From Lathyrus oleraceus (Eukaryota > Streptophyta > Magnoliopsida > Fabales > Fabaceae): a DNA stretch of 64,000 nt. The stretch spans positions 435,314,238 through 435,378,237 of the forward strand of contig NC_066581.1 of assembly GCF_024323335.1 (NCBI RefSeq), written 5' to 3'. Position 1 is the first letter of the stretch, and each line of letters opens with the position of its first letter. The position numbers and the translations under genes are program-made. Under the pieces are notes generated by a model. The model was not told where the DNA came from, made no database searches, and saw only the letters and a list, made by a program, of their open reading frames with translations. Below, in pieces: positions 11,257 through 22,228 of this stretch.

Positions 11257-12441
11257 TTCCGTGAATTAGGGTTTCAAAAGGGTCCTTGATGTTCCAGAAA
11301 AGTAACTCTGCAAAGCACTTTGGATGCTCAGAAATTGGATTGACCTTTTCCATGTTAGATTCAAGAAAAGGTATCCTTCACAAACTTTCTTCTCTGCTTT
11401 GACCTCATACCAATTTGGGATGTTTTTGGACTTTGCCCTCTGACTGTTGGTTAATGGTTTTGCACTTTAGGTTTTGCAAATTGACTGATTAATGTGTCCC
11501 TTTTTTACCGCAGTAAAAAAAAATGGTGAGCTTGGTTTGCTGCAAATCTTATTCATGTTTGGGTAGGTTGTGGCCATGGTTGAAGGTTTGAGTTTGCTCT
11601 AAATTGGTATGTATTTGGCATTGAAATACCCTGCAGGTTGACCTATTCTGATTTGAAATGCAGGGTTTTGTAGGATACAAGGCCAGTCCCTCCTGCTTTC
11701 AATTCCAAACAAACTCATTGCGTCAGTAGTTCCCAGCTCAAGGCAATGGTGTTGAGTCTTATTTACAACAGTTGGCCAATCCTCATCCCATTATGAACAA
11801 GTAGCCAATGCTCCTGCAGGTATGGTTGACATCCTAACTCTCCATCTCATTGTTGCATTTCTGTGTTCCCTTTTGACTTGCTCCACCTGACAGGAATTCC
11901 AACATGACTACTACCTTGGCTTGATGATGAGCAATAGCACTGCAGGAAGGTGCTTGCAAAGAACATAGGGTTTTTGGTGGTATTTTAATGTACCCATTGT
12001 TCAACTGGATCATGGTAACAAGGAACTCATGCACAATCTTTTATTCCTATGCATTTTCTGCCTGTGATGTCAAGTAGCAACTGGTGTTAGGTTAGTTGAT
12101 TGGAGTTTTTGGAATATTTACATGATAATTCATACTGCAAGTTTGAAAAAGGCTTTTGTGGTTTGCCATATGACTTGGCCTAGATGCCATACCAATTATC
12201 TGCTGTAAACTAATACATTGCAAGATTACTTAGCTTCCTTGGATGTATGTCTGTTTGGATTATGATTGATGCATCATGTTAGTGTGAGGATTGAGTATGC
12301 TTTCCATGAGCTATGTTGAAACCTCCTCCCAGGCTAGAGTTGGATGGTAATTGATGTGAGTTTGTGGTTTGAGGTTCATGATGGCTCTGGTGCAGGCTAC
12401 AACATTGGCAGGCCCTGTGACTAATGCCCCTTTCAACTGTT

Positions 12442-12446
12442 GTAGG
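12442..12446. repeat. Target-site duplication GTAGG (left) of solo LTR
   Basis: GTAGG is repeated at 13805-13809. The 5' LTR of element 2 near 28233-28240 has the uninterrupted site with a single GTAGG, which proves the insertion. Confidence 0.97.
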
Positions 12447-13804
12447 TGTTGGTGTAAGCCCTAGAGGCCAATACTTTTGGTACTTGTATCGAATTATTTA
12501 TTAATAATAAAAGGCATTTTCTTTATTATGGTTGATTAATAAAGTCCCTGGAATAGATAGTCCGTTTAATGTATTAAGTGTGACTTAATCATGAGAACAC
12601 ATTAAACATAAGGACACTATTCTTAAAGTATCCGTAGTCGAGCTTTAGTGTGAAGTGGGATAACATTAAAGCATTAAGACTATTATGTTTGTAGACTGAT
12701 GATCACATCTCATGGATCATGGATAAAGAGTTATCAAGTCTTAAACATAGGTATGAATATTATGAGTAATATTTATACCGGATTGACCCGCTATGAGAAT
12801 ACTATATAGAAAGTTATGCAAAGTGTCATAAGTTATTCTCATGGTGATAATAGTGTATACCACTCTTCGACCTGAAACCACTATGGATCCTAGATGTAGA
12901 GTTGAGTGCTTTATTACTGATCCAACGTTATCCGTAACTGGATGACCATAAAGACAGTTGATGGGTACTCCACAAAGCATGCTGAGGGACATGAGTGTCC
13001 TAGATGGAATTTGCCAATCCTGCGTAACAGGATAAATGTCTATGGGCCCAATATTGAACTGGACAAGGGTGACACGGTCTATACCTTGTGTTCAATATAG
13101 ACATAAGGGCAAAGGGGTAATTATACACATAATTATTATCACAGGAGGTTTTGTCAGATCACATGACATTTTCGTGACTTGGGTAGTAGTGATGTGTTGC
13201 TAGATACCGCTCACTGTTTATTATGTTAAATGCATGATTTAATATAATTGCCAACGCCGCGAAAACCTATAGGGTCACACACAAAGGACGGATTGATGAG
13301 AGATAGAATAATTAAGGAACATCGTAAGGTACGGTGTACTTAAGAAGAATACGAAATATGGTAAAGTACCAAATACTTAAGTGATTTTGGCATATTCTGA
13401 GATATGGGCCAAAATGCACTTAAGTGGGCTTTTTGGCTTGAAGCCCACACAAGTGGTTCTATAAATAGAACCCCTTGGGTAGAAGCATTCACACTGCAGA
13501 CAACACAGCTGAAGAGTTGGAATTTCGTATCTCTCTCTCTCACTCAAAGCCTTCACTCACAAACAGCTAGCACTGCGATTGAAGGAATCCGTTCGTGTGG
13601 ACTGAGTAGAGACGTTGTCATCGTTCAACGTTCGTGATCGCCCCGTGGATCTGTATCAAAGGTTGATCATTGTCAGAGATTTGCACCAAAGGTTTGAATC
13701 TCCACAAGAGGTAACGATTCTATCACTGATCATGCTCATTCGTAAGGATCATTAAAGGAGAAATTTTTATATTCCGCTGCGCCTTGGATGGTAATTCTCC
13801 TTCA
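12447..13804 (+). mobile_element. Solo LTR (1358 bp) inside the 3' LTR of element 2
   Basis: Starts TGTTGGTGTAAGCCC, ends CTCCTTCA, and is flanked by GTAGG on both sides. It is absent from the other LTR of element 2, so it inserted after element 2 did. It has a TATA box (13460-13468) on the plus strand, which sets the orientation, and no internal coding region. The simplest reading is an element that lost its body by LTR-LTR recombination. I cannot assign the family with certainty; the style of ends fits Ty1/copia LTRs. An open frame at 13404-13637 spans the promoter and leader and is not convincing as a gene. Confidence 0.9.
13460..13468 (+). promoter_or_regulatory. TATA box of the solo LTR
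   Basis: TATAAATAG about 1.0 kb into the LTR, a plausible core promoter still able to initiate toward higher coordinates. Confidence 0.6.
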
Positions 13805-13809
13805 GTAGG
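13805..13809. repeat. Target-site duplication GTAGG (right) of solo LTR
   Basis: Exact repeat of 12442-12446, directly after the terminal CA of the solo LTR. Confidence 0.97.
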
Positions 13810-14831
13810 TTGTGTGCTTCAACTGATCCAAGAAAAACAAAACACTTTGGCACTCATGCTGTAGAATAATTGCCAAGTTTTGACTTGGATTCCCTGGTGT
13901 GACATGGATTTGAATGTCATTCTGTCATTGATTCTTTCCAATATTAATGTTGCTCTAGGCCTAGCATTGACTTGCTTGTTATTTGTGCAGAATTGTCATT
14001 GCAACATGTTGGTGTAAGTCTGAGCATGGTATTGGTCTATCTTTGCTTGAGTGCTTTTGCAACATAGCAATGTTGGTTGCAAATCATCTCATTTGGCATG
14101 TGTACCTATTATGGCATTGCAGCAGCAAGAACTGGCTTAGGATGACTTGGATACCATGATATGATGAATCTAGAGTGGTATACTGCTCCAAACTCCAACT
14201 TGGCTAATGTCCCTGCAGCAGGTAAGACATTCCTTGGTTTTGCTTATTGAACAGCTGAGTTTGTCGTGTGTGTTGGCTGTTGTAGTAGTAGGATATTCAT
14301 GTACAAAAAACCTTGGTCGTCATACCTTGCAGCATCTCTGAACTGGTTTTATAAGGCCATTGTACCTTGATGCTTTAACTGTAGCTGATGCATTATAGCC
14401 TGACTATTGGTATGGCTTGTTGATAGTTTTTGATATGTCATGACTGAGTTTGGTTATGCTGGATTATTTCTGCAGGGAGGTGTCATGCTGCAGCTTTCAT
14501 AAGCCTTCTCCATCATCATAAATTCAAGGCCAAATGCATGTGGGAATGTTACAATGGTCAGGTCATGGTGCTGCTGCGAGGCTTGGCTCAAGTGTGCTGC
14601 AGGATTGGGCTGGATTGTTGCAACAGGGCTAGCATGGATACTTGGCTAAAGGTTGGTCATCCAGGTGGTTTAAGCGTGTTAGCATTGCCATCGCCTATGC
14701 AGGTATGACTCTGTTGTTTGCTGCATTGATCTAGGCCAAGGTTTGTGGTGTTTATTTTGTAGATGAAATTGAATGAATGGTAGAAGTGATTAGTAACATA
14801 AAGGTTGATTCAGTGGTATTGTTTTGGAAAA

Positions 14832-14980
14832 AATGTTGTGATTTGATCTATTTCAGACTGCAGCAATTCTGCACCGAAGGACCTAGTCTGGTACTCATAT
14901 AAATCACGATCAATGAAGATGCCATCCAGGTTGAAATCAAAAAGATAAAAAATTCTCCTTAATGCCCTTACACACCGATC
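14832..14980 (-). pseudogene. Captured MIRO (mitochondrial Rho GTPase) EF-hand exon fragment, 3' LTR copy
   Basis: On the minus strand about 50 codons read DRCVRALRRIF, then an EF-hand loop DFNLDGIFIDRDL, then YEYQ and a SEIDQI ending. From memory of the family, plant MIRO proteins have CVRALKRIF followed by an EF-hand of the pattern D-x-D-x-D-G and then FQ...F-x-x-P...SEI at the same spacing. The loop keeps D1, N3, D5 and G6, with D in place of E at position 12. A possible splice acceptor TTTATCAG lies directly upstream, as if a single exon had been taken with intron edges. It sits in U3, in element sense, and is present in both LTRs, so it was acquired before this insertion. MIRO proteins are GTPases of the mitochondrial outer membrane. 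No GTPase domain is visible here. Confidence 0.65.
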
Positions 14981-15654
14981 TGATAAAGTGTAGCTGCAGA
15001 GCATTCAATACAGGTAACAACTTCTTTGAATTGGTCCATGATACTTGTGGTAAGACTCTCTAAGCTATCTTGCATTCTTTCACATTTAATTTTATTAAGT
15101 TTTGAAAGCAGAAATTTGACAGGGGCTTGGACCTAAACCATGATGTAAGGTCTAGTTTAACAGGTATTCTGCATTATGTTTCTGTCTTTTCACCTTGGAT
15201 ACAACCTGTTGTAACTAGCTAATGATGAGGGTTCCTTTAGTGACATGCAGTTTGCATCAGAGACACGGTAATTCAGACCTTGCGCCACTGCTATCCATAT
15301 ATCTAAGTAAATTGGTTCAACATGTTTGTACAAGAGACCAATACAGGTGAGGAGATTATCCAGGGGATCACTTAAAGAAAAAAAAATAACTTAAAATATT
15401 CAGACATCCCTTGTGAAATGCGGTCTGATTGCTGGGACTTTGTTTGTGAAGGTTGGGTATTACAGCAGTTGGTGCAGCAAGGCAAATGCAGTAGGAGGCA
15501 AGAAACTCCAAAGTTTAAGGCATGACCAAGTTGGCTTTAAAGTGAAGAAACCAAATCCACAAGGTAAAATCAAGGCCAACATGGACATGAAGCAAGGGAT
15601 GAGGATTAGGGTCATGATGGAAGACATAGGATTTTAGGATGCAAAGAGGTTGCG

Positions 15655-15821
15655 TTGACTTTGGTCAAAGTTGACCAAAGTCAACAATTGGTCAAAGTTC
15701 ATTTTTTTTGTATCTTTCTTGTAAATGGAATTCAATGGACAATTATGGGTGAATTTTTGGGTTGACTTTGGTCAAAGTTGACCAAAAAGTCAACTGTTGA
15801 CCAAAGTCAACAGTTGGTCAA
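15655..15821. promoter_or_regulatory. W-box palindrome cluster in U3 of element 2 (3' LTR)
   Basis: Twelve TTGAC cores (both strands) in about 170 bp, arranged as inverted repeats. The clearest is 15655-15684, where TTGACTTTGGTCAA is followed by AG and then its exact reverse complement. A second cluster spans 15762-15821. TTGAC with a following C or T is the W-box bound by WRKY factors. Position is 430-590 bp from the U3 start and about 4.4 kb upstream of the TATA box (about 3 kb without the solo LTR). Regulatory action is inferred. Confidence 0.6.
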
Positions 15822-16248
15822 AAATTCCAAATTTTGTATTTTCTTGTATGGACTCACATGTAATGGTTTACAATGACATGAAATGGATTGAAATGGATTA
15901 ACAAATGGTTTGAAAATTATTGGGAATTGGTTTCACAATTGGTTTAATCAGGACTTGAATGTTTGACTTTTGAAAAGAAAGTAACTTGACTGATAATGAA
16001 CGGAACCATGAAATGAGACCATAAGGTTAGGGTTTTGGCATAGTATCCATGAACCAATAACATGACTAGAAAGTGGCTTGAAACACAAGAAACTTGGTTG
16101 TTCAGATGACCCAGATCATAGATATATCCACAATCACAACACCATGACTTTGGATCAAAACCACAATCCTCATACAAAACCAAAGTAAAGTTAGGCCAAG
16201 CATGCCATACAAACATAAAAGATTTAGGACCAAAATCGGGGTATGACA

Positions 16249-16263
16249 GCTGCCCCTATTTAA
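16249..16263 (-). other. Polypurine tract of element 2
   Basis: On the minus strand TTAAATAGGGGCAGC abuts the TGTCATACC start of the 3' LTR. It shares the ATAGGGGCAGC core with element 1. Confidence 0.85.
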
Positions 16264-16425
16264 ACATCTTCAACTAGAGAATATGAAGCAAGACGTTCTT
16301 CATATGATCATTGTGGGAGATGGTTAAATACTAAGAAGACCCGGATTTTGATCCTGAATCCCTATGAAATAATTAACCATGTCTGTCAGAATCGGCAAAG
16401 AAGCAATCCCAAAAGAAGAATCCGT

Positions 16426-17215
16426 CTGGTACGGTGAAAATCGGTCTGAGCACCGAAACAGAAAGTTGACCTGGAAACCAAAATAAATGGTAACACAGGA
16501 ATACCCATGGCCTGAACGCCGCACATTAGTCTGAACACTAAGCATTGGAATATGAGAGTATCAATGTTGGTCTGATCACCGGAAATCTGGTCTGAACACC
16601 ACTTCGATCTGGAAATCGGAAAACTGGCCAGAATGCCACAAGTTGCATCGACCTGAATGTCGAAAACTTCTTCGATCTGAAAATCGGAAACTGGCCTGCA
16701 CGCCACTTCGGTCTGGATACCGGAAAATTGGCCTGAATGCCCCTTCGGTCTGGATACCGGAAAAAACTGGTCTGAATGTCACTTTGGTCTGGATACCGGA
16801 AAATTGGCCTGATTGCCACTTCGGTCTGAATACCGGGAAAATTGGCCTGATTGCCACTTCGGTCTGGATACCGGGAACTGGCCTGAATGCCACTTCGGTC
16901 TGGATACCGGAAAAACTGGCCTGAATGCCACTTCGGTCTGGATACCGGGAACTGGCCTGAATGCCACTTCGGTCTGGATACCGGAAAATTGGCCTGATTG
17001 CCACTTCGGTCTGAATACCGGGAACTGGCCTGAATGCCACTTCGGTCTGGATACCGGGAACTGCTGGCCTGAATGCCACTTCGGTCTGGATACCGGAAAC
17101 TGGCCTGAATGCCACAAGTACTTCGACCTGATTGTCGGAAAGTTCTTCGATCTGACAATCGGAAACTGGCCTGAATGCCACTTCGGTCTGAATACCGGAA
17201 AATTCTTCATGTCTA
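16426..17215. repeat. 36-bp minisatellite made of two hairpins per unit
   Basis: From about 16684 to 17110 the unit is near 36 bp: one half TGGC-CTGAAT-GCCA, the other CGGT-CTGGAT-ACCG. Outlying copies use other matched stems: TCGGT/ACCGA (16441), TTAGT/ACTAA (16527), TGGT/ACCA (about 16588), CGAT/ATCG (about 16604), TCGAC/GTCGA (about 16648), TTCGAC/GTCGGA (about 17119). The six-base loop starts CTG throughout. Because 36 is divisible by three, several frames stay open for 140-290 codons on both strands. These frames are artefacts of the repeat and not genes. Confidence 0.9.
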
Positions 17216-19534
17216 TCAGCATCGACGAAGATAACAAACAGTGATACGTGAGCCGGCACGCATGCCAAAGACCCAAGCTGGGGATAACAATCGAAAGATT
17301 GACCAAAGAGTGCATGAGATATATTATCTATAGCCGTCAAAACGTAGATAATACACTCGCATGGAAAATTATCCATAACCGGGTTGTAGGTTGTTAAATG
17401 GATAAACGACCGAAAAGAAAGGCAACGGGGTACCAATCAAAAGAGGATAAAGTTGCTTACTCAGAGTAAGTATCCAAAAAGAAGGGGAAGACCCAATGGG
17501 GACAATACTGCTTGATCAAGGCAAGTATCCAAAGGGGACAAGACTATCAATACCACAAAGAGGGGATTACATCTACCGGTTTGTAGGCAGAAAACCACAG
17601 AAAAGTAACCAGTCATCGACCAGAATGAGCACAAAGGGTTAACTCTGCTAGGGGATGAAAGTGGGATTTTACAACTACCAGTTAGTAGGTAGAAAACCAC
17701 AAAGATAGGACTTACAACTACCGGTTCGTTGGTAGAAGCCAAAAATTCCGCTGAGGATGAGATGAATGAGTGTTGGTTAGTGAGCAACCATTCATTTATG
17801 CCCCAGAGAAGTACAAGAGACATCGAACAAGAAGCCAATTTAGGATCGATCCAAGAAGGCAAACTGAATCAAGACTCATCCTAATGAGGAAAGAACTCAA
17901 TAGGGAAAACCCATCCCATTATGGAGGGAACGGAAGCAACCGTCATCCACGAGGATGTATCTCGGTGGGGAGCGCAGAAGGAATGGTGGACATTTTCTAC
18001 TTAAGGGGTCGACTCTATATGGAGAGATCAGACACGCCCACATATGCTAGGGGAATTGAACCAAGCTTGCAAAATGATGCCAACTTCGGGGAGTAACACT
18101 GCTGGGGATACCCACTCAACTAAGGAGTCACTTGTCGGGAAAACACCAACTTTTCAACCATGCTGATGAACCCAATTCTGAAGCCGATCCAATGGCGCGA
18201 TGCTAAACTCTTTCCAACAACCCAATCTCGGCTGGTCACCACGGCCTAGGGCTAATGGACATGTTTGCAATGTTGATGCATGAGTTTTTTTGTTTTACAC
18301 AATGCCCCATGATCATGGAAATGCTATGCACTAATGATGCAATATGCTATGCTTATCTAAATGATGAATGCATAAACACACGTCTCCTCCAGAGACAAAC
18401 ACCGGGGAACTCCAGGAACTGTGCTGAGGATCTTATAATCACGTCAACTTCCACCCTGCTGGGGAAAGACAAACCTTGCTGAGGATGCACTCCATCGAAC
18501 CCGAACTGCTTGGAGATTACCCTACTAGGGGAGGCAAACCCATTCTTATCTCTACTGGGGATGATTTTCTCCGAACCCGATCCGCTTGGGGACCTCGCTG
18601 AGGGAAAACCATCAACACAAACCCTACTGGGAAGGTAGTAACCTTCAGGCTCGCTGAGGAGACACTGATCTCAAATCTGTTAGGGAGGTAACCCTCTCAC
18701 ACCCACTGGGGAAATACAGCTTATTGGACACGGAACACCTGTCGAGTCGCCGAACAGCGGCATCCATCGTCCACCCACAGTGTCGGCTTTCCTCTTTTGA
18801 GAACACCCAGACTCGCCTAGACTCCTCTGATTCATCCCACGAAGATCGAATTCCTGGGATTCATACAAACTTTCCAGTCCTTAGACTTTGAAGATGATTA
18901 ATCCTCCAGGGTCGCCGTCACAACTCTGTCACGGGTTTTTCACCGTTTGTCTATCCATTGCCCCTGGTCGGGCTCTGCAGGGATCTCTTTTGTCAAAAGG
19001 TTTCATACCACTACATGCTAGTGAATAAAGATATCTAACGGTACCTGCACGAGAGATTGTTAGATAAAAGCGTGCCCCAGGCGTGCCAACACTTCAACAC
19101 CTTGGTCACTCAAACTTCCGAATAAGATTTCCGGATTTCAATCTTATAAGCACGCATCGGAAGGGACCTTTATGTTTCAAAATGCAACTATTCTTATCAA
19201 AACGAATGGATGTTTTCGTAATCAAAACGGTAATGAAAACAAAAACAAAATTATTTGACTGAACACACATTTATTGACTGAAAAAGATAGCTCAAAACCG
19301 AGCAACACACAGGAAGCAATCCCTGAAAAGAGGTGATTGCCTAAAAGTGAAAAAAATCTACCCTAATGGCAATGTGAAACCATGATTTCATCGGGTTCCA
19401 ACTTGGTTACACCCCATATGTCCTCGCACTTTATGTCTTCTGAACAAGACGCTTCCGATCGATCTCTGTCGGAGATTATCCAAGTCATATCTCAAGCACA
19501 AACGATCATGTCAGACGCAGTTGTTCGTTTCAAT
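17216..19534 (-). other. 3' untranslated region of element 2
   Basis: Non-coding. Contains inverted repeats of the type CTACC ... GGTAG (near 17570, 17668 and 17715) and about fifteen plus-strand motifs of the form CTGCTGGGGA or CTACTAGGGGA (17642-17655, about 18092, 18455, 18520, 18555 and 18700). In element sense these are complementary to the PBS core. A part around 18110-18170 is homologous to element 1 near 4510-4570. Open frames such as 17770-18096 show no protein family and I do not call them. Confidence 0.7.
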
Positions 19535-19546
19535 CCCTCTTTTGCC

Positions 19547-19738
19547 TGGACCGCCCTTTCGGGTTTCAGTCCACCGGGATACCTTTTTTGCCCAAGTCGC
19601 CCTTGTGGGGTTTTCGACTTGCCGGGTGTACAGTTTTTTCCTTTTATTATCCCTAACTTTTGCCCGAACCTTTTCTCTTTTTTCTTGGTTCGCCGGGATG
19701 CCCTTTTTTGCCTGGACTCTTTTATTCTTTTTGTCCAG
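19547..19738 (-). other. Post-integrase hairpin array of element 2
   Basis: Four hairpin units in element sense directly after the integrase tail. TGGACTG/CGGTCCA (19547-19573) has an AAA bulge and an inner CCC-GAAA-GGG; CAAGTCG/CGACTTG (19593-19621) is a perfect 7-bp stem with an AAAA bulge; CGAACC/GGTTCG spans 19665-19692; CTGGAC/GTCCAG spans 19712-19738. Spacers read GGCAAAA and ATCCCGG. The array survives although nearly all of pol upstream has been destroyed. Confidence 0.8.
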
Positions 19739-19754
19739 CGGGTCTCTCTTTTTT

Positions 19755-21476
19755 TTCACGAAGTATCTTCTAATTGCGTCCACATTCACAGGGGGTGGAA
19801 AATCCTCATCATCCGTGGTCGTCAGCAACAAGGCTCTGTCAGAGGAGACCTTTTTTGACCACGAACGGACATTCATAATTGTTTATCCATTTGCCCCACG
19901 ATCGTCTTGAGGAGGAAGGATCCTTTTCAACACCATATCTCTTCCATGCTACCCACGAGGTCGCACTTCTCGGTTAACAACACGCTTCATTCACTGGGTA
20001 CAACTGCCCCAGGTAGATGCACGTACCGAAGTACGACACTCAGGATACCAACTTCATACTCAGCCACCATCGTTGGTGTGTTCAAATGTTATCGGGGAAG
20101 CACTAGCTCATACACCTTAAGCTCTCCCCATCAGACATCAGAATCCGTTCGGATTCGGGGTCAGGCCCCTCCTCCGGGATCGGTCACTCTCAATCTTTCG
20201 ATTCGAGTACCTCGAGATGTCCTCATCAGGGACTTCAAACTTCCTGGACTGATAATCATCAGTGGGCGAGATAACCATACAGTACCCTCCTCTTGATTAC
20301 TTTCTGGGAGACATATTGAACATCGTATTGAGTCGACACCATTCGCCCTCTCTTAACCCGTCCGGTCCATGCTGACTTCTCAAGCACGTACTTGATCAGA
20401 TCCATTTTGGACATCCACCAAGTGGTATGAACCAGCATACACTGTCTCAGTCGGCGAGCAGCCTATGCCAAAGTACATCAAGTTTCTCGAGCAGTGAGTG
20501 TATTGTTTCACAGTCGATAAACTTTTTGCTTAGGTAAACTGCATGCTCTTTTCGACAAGACTCGTGATGCTGACACCATACACCTCATAGACCCCTTGAG
20601 GGCTGTCAAGTACCAGATTAACAGTTGTTTCTTCCCCGGAGGGTATCAGAATCAGAGGTTCCTGCTACTCATTTTTTCCTTCCATGCCCCTGGGCCGTCA
20701 TTATTCCACCTGACCATTTGATTTTTTTTCTTCTTTTTTGTCTTTGGTTCAGGCGTTTCTAAGCATTTGCTTTCACGATGAATCATATCATGAAACAAAG
20801 TCACCCTAGACTTCTGATACTTGGCACCGACCTTCTCGATACTGAACGACATCACCTTATAACCAGACGGTGCCCCTTGTGTGATGGACATGGTTTACGT
20901 CATATCGTCTGGCAACAGTTCAATCTGGTCTCGGCCAAGAAGCCATCCATGAAGATAAAACTGAGCATTATAATCAATCCAATACCTCGTTGTGACGTAC
21001 CGGGAATTCATCTTTCAGATTAGCTCAGCTCACATCTCGACAGTCCACACACATTCTCATCTTTCAGCACCGATTTCCGCTTCCCTGGAGGACAGTCTTC
21101 TCTCCATGGTAACTCGTGCCTCCACAACATTGGTATCCTACCTTGGTGTATCTAGATACAACCAGGCGCACATATACCATCATGTTCTTGACTTGCCTCT
21201 GAAGCGGCCTCAATATTCGCTTTCTGACCTCGGCGGTGCTTAGAGCAACAATTCTGAGCACTCCTCATGCGGTTGAATCACCTTCTCCTCTGGTTTCAAC
21301 GACCCGGCTAATTCCAACAAATCACAATCTTCTTCGCCTTCTCCTTCGGCATGATAGATCGAATTGTCGAAGTCATACAAAGGTGTAACCAAATTGTTAT
21401 CGATGAGATCGGGAGGGTAATCACTTTTGAGGTTGGAACGAGACAAGTTCAAAAGAAAAACGAAAAACATTGCCAT
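19755..21476 (-). pseudogene. pol: Eroded pol remnant of element 2
   Basis: Scraps in the normal pol order. A start-of-exon segment at 21476-21240 reads LYDFDNSIYHAEGE and VIQPHEE, matching element 1 at about 31080-30940. RT and RNase H pieces spread over 21060-20400, with a recognisable stretch near 20400-20560 that matches element 1 at about 7380-7560. The C-terminal end of integrase is at 19870-19760 (LLTTTDDEDFPPPVN). Numerous deletions and frame changes remove the YVDD, both RNase H cores and the integrase DDE. It is a decayed gene that has evidently been carried through transposition rather than broken after insertion, because the LTRs are nearly identical. Confidence 0.75.
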
Positions 21477-21658
21477 TTTTAATTTTTAAACTGTAAAAAA
21501 ATGAAAAACAAGGAACACCGCTTTTAATCACAAAAACATCCATTTATTACCGATGCAAAACGTTGCAAAATGAAACACATGAGATGGCCCTTACAATGGA
21601 CCAGTACGTTTCGGGCAAAACGTATGGCTTTCATGCAAACAAAATTAAAACAGAAATA

Positions 21659-22063
21659 CTACACTTCCGGATGAGCGACAGTGATGCTTTTGGAGACCTT
21701 CCAATCGCCTGGTACGCACGACTTTATCCACAGCTCGAGCTCGCGGTCACAGTCAATCTCTTCACTCACTGAACAAGCATGATCAGAATCCAGCATTCCT
21801 GCACTGACAAAGATGTATGGTGGACGACGTCCTCTGTTTGGTCTAGACGACTCTTGATCTGGATAACCGATCCCAAACATGTCTGCTTTTACCACTATGT
21901 CAATGATCCTTCCCCAGCCTTGGGCCTCTTGGTTCTTCACCACCTCCAGAGCTTGTTTATAAGAAGAAATGGACAGCTTCTTCTCTTTCTCGACAACAAG
22001 AGCGCTCTCCACCTGGACGGTTTCGATTGCTTGACTGGGTATTTCAAGTTTTCCAATGTCCAT
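21659..22063 (-). pseudogene. Tail of gag-pro polyprotein, element 2
   Basis: Open for 134 codons and clearly homologous to the C-terminal end of the element 1 polyprotein (SYKQALEV, then GWGR or GWGK, then DMFGIGY). It lies after the protease active site of full elements. The DTG motif itself is not present here or nearby, so protease is lost. The space to the gag-like gene upstream (22064-22228) shows no clear coding. Whether an intron still follows it, as in elements 1 and 3, I could not settle. Confidence 0.7.
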
Positions 22064-22228
22064 TTATACTTCTTTCATCTTCTGGGTCGTGTCTCCCATC
22101 AATACACACCCCTCTGTGGCAACGGCCGCACATCAATTATCAACCACAGGGAAGACTCCATCCTGCACCAGAGGTTTTGGAACCACAACCAGGGGAACCT
22201 TTAGCTGATCTTCCTCAGTCATCTCCAT

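Larger units (their letters stand above)
8433..16248 (-). repeat. 3' LTR of element 2 (7816 bp including a solo LTR)
   Basis: Without the inserted solo LTR and its duplicated target it is about 6.45 kb and matches 24218-30673. On the minus strand it begins TGTCATACCCCG at 16248, directly after the polypurine tract, and ends GCGACA at 8433. The TATA box at 11248-11256 puts U3 at about 3.6 kb. U3 holds the W-box palindromes (15655-15821) and the MIRO-like exon (14832-14980). R/U5 holds several small tandem repeats. I find no independent gene; short open frames such as 15413-15637 and 10862-11089 have no recognisable protein family. Confidence 0.95.

Noticed and set aside
15413..15637. 74-codon frame present in both LTRs of element 2 (also 29839-30063)
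   Set aside because: Frame is open in both but the LTRs are nearly identical, so this is not independent evidence; no family recognised and no capture boundaries seen.
16560..17210. CRISPR-like array (regular repeats with short gaps)
   Set aside because: Units are contiguous degenerate hairpins without unique spacers, lie inside a retrotransposon, and the DNA is plant nuclear.
16538..17436. Overlapping open frames of 106-286 codons on both strands
   Set aside because: They run through the 36-bp minisatellite, whose length is a multiple of three, so frames stay open by chance; the peptides are simple repeats.
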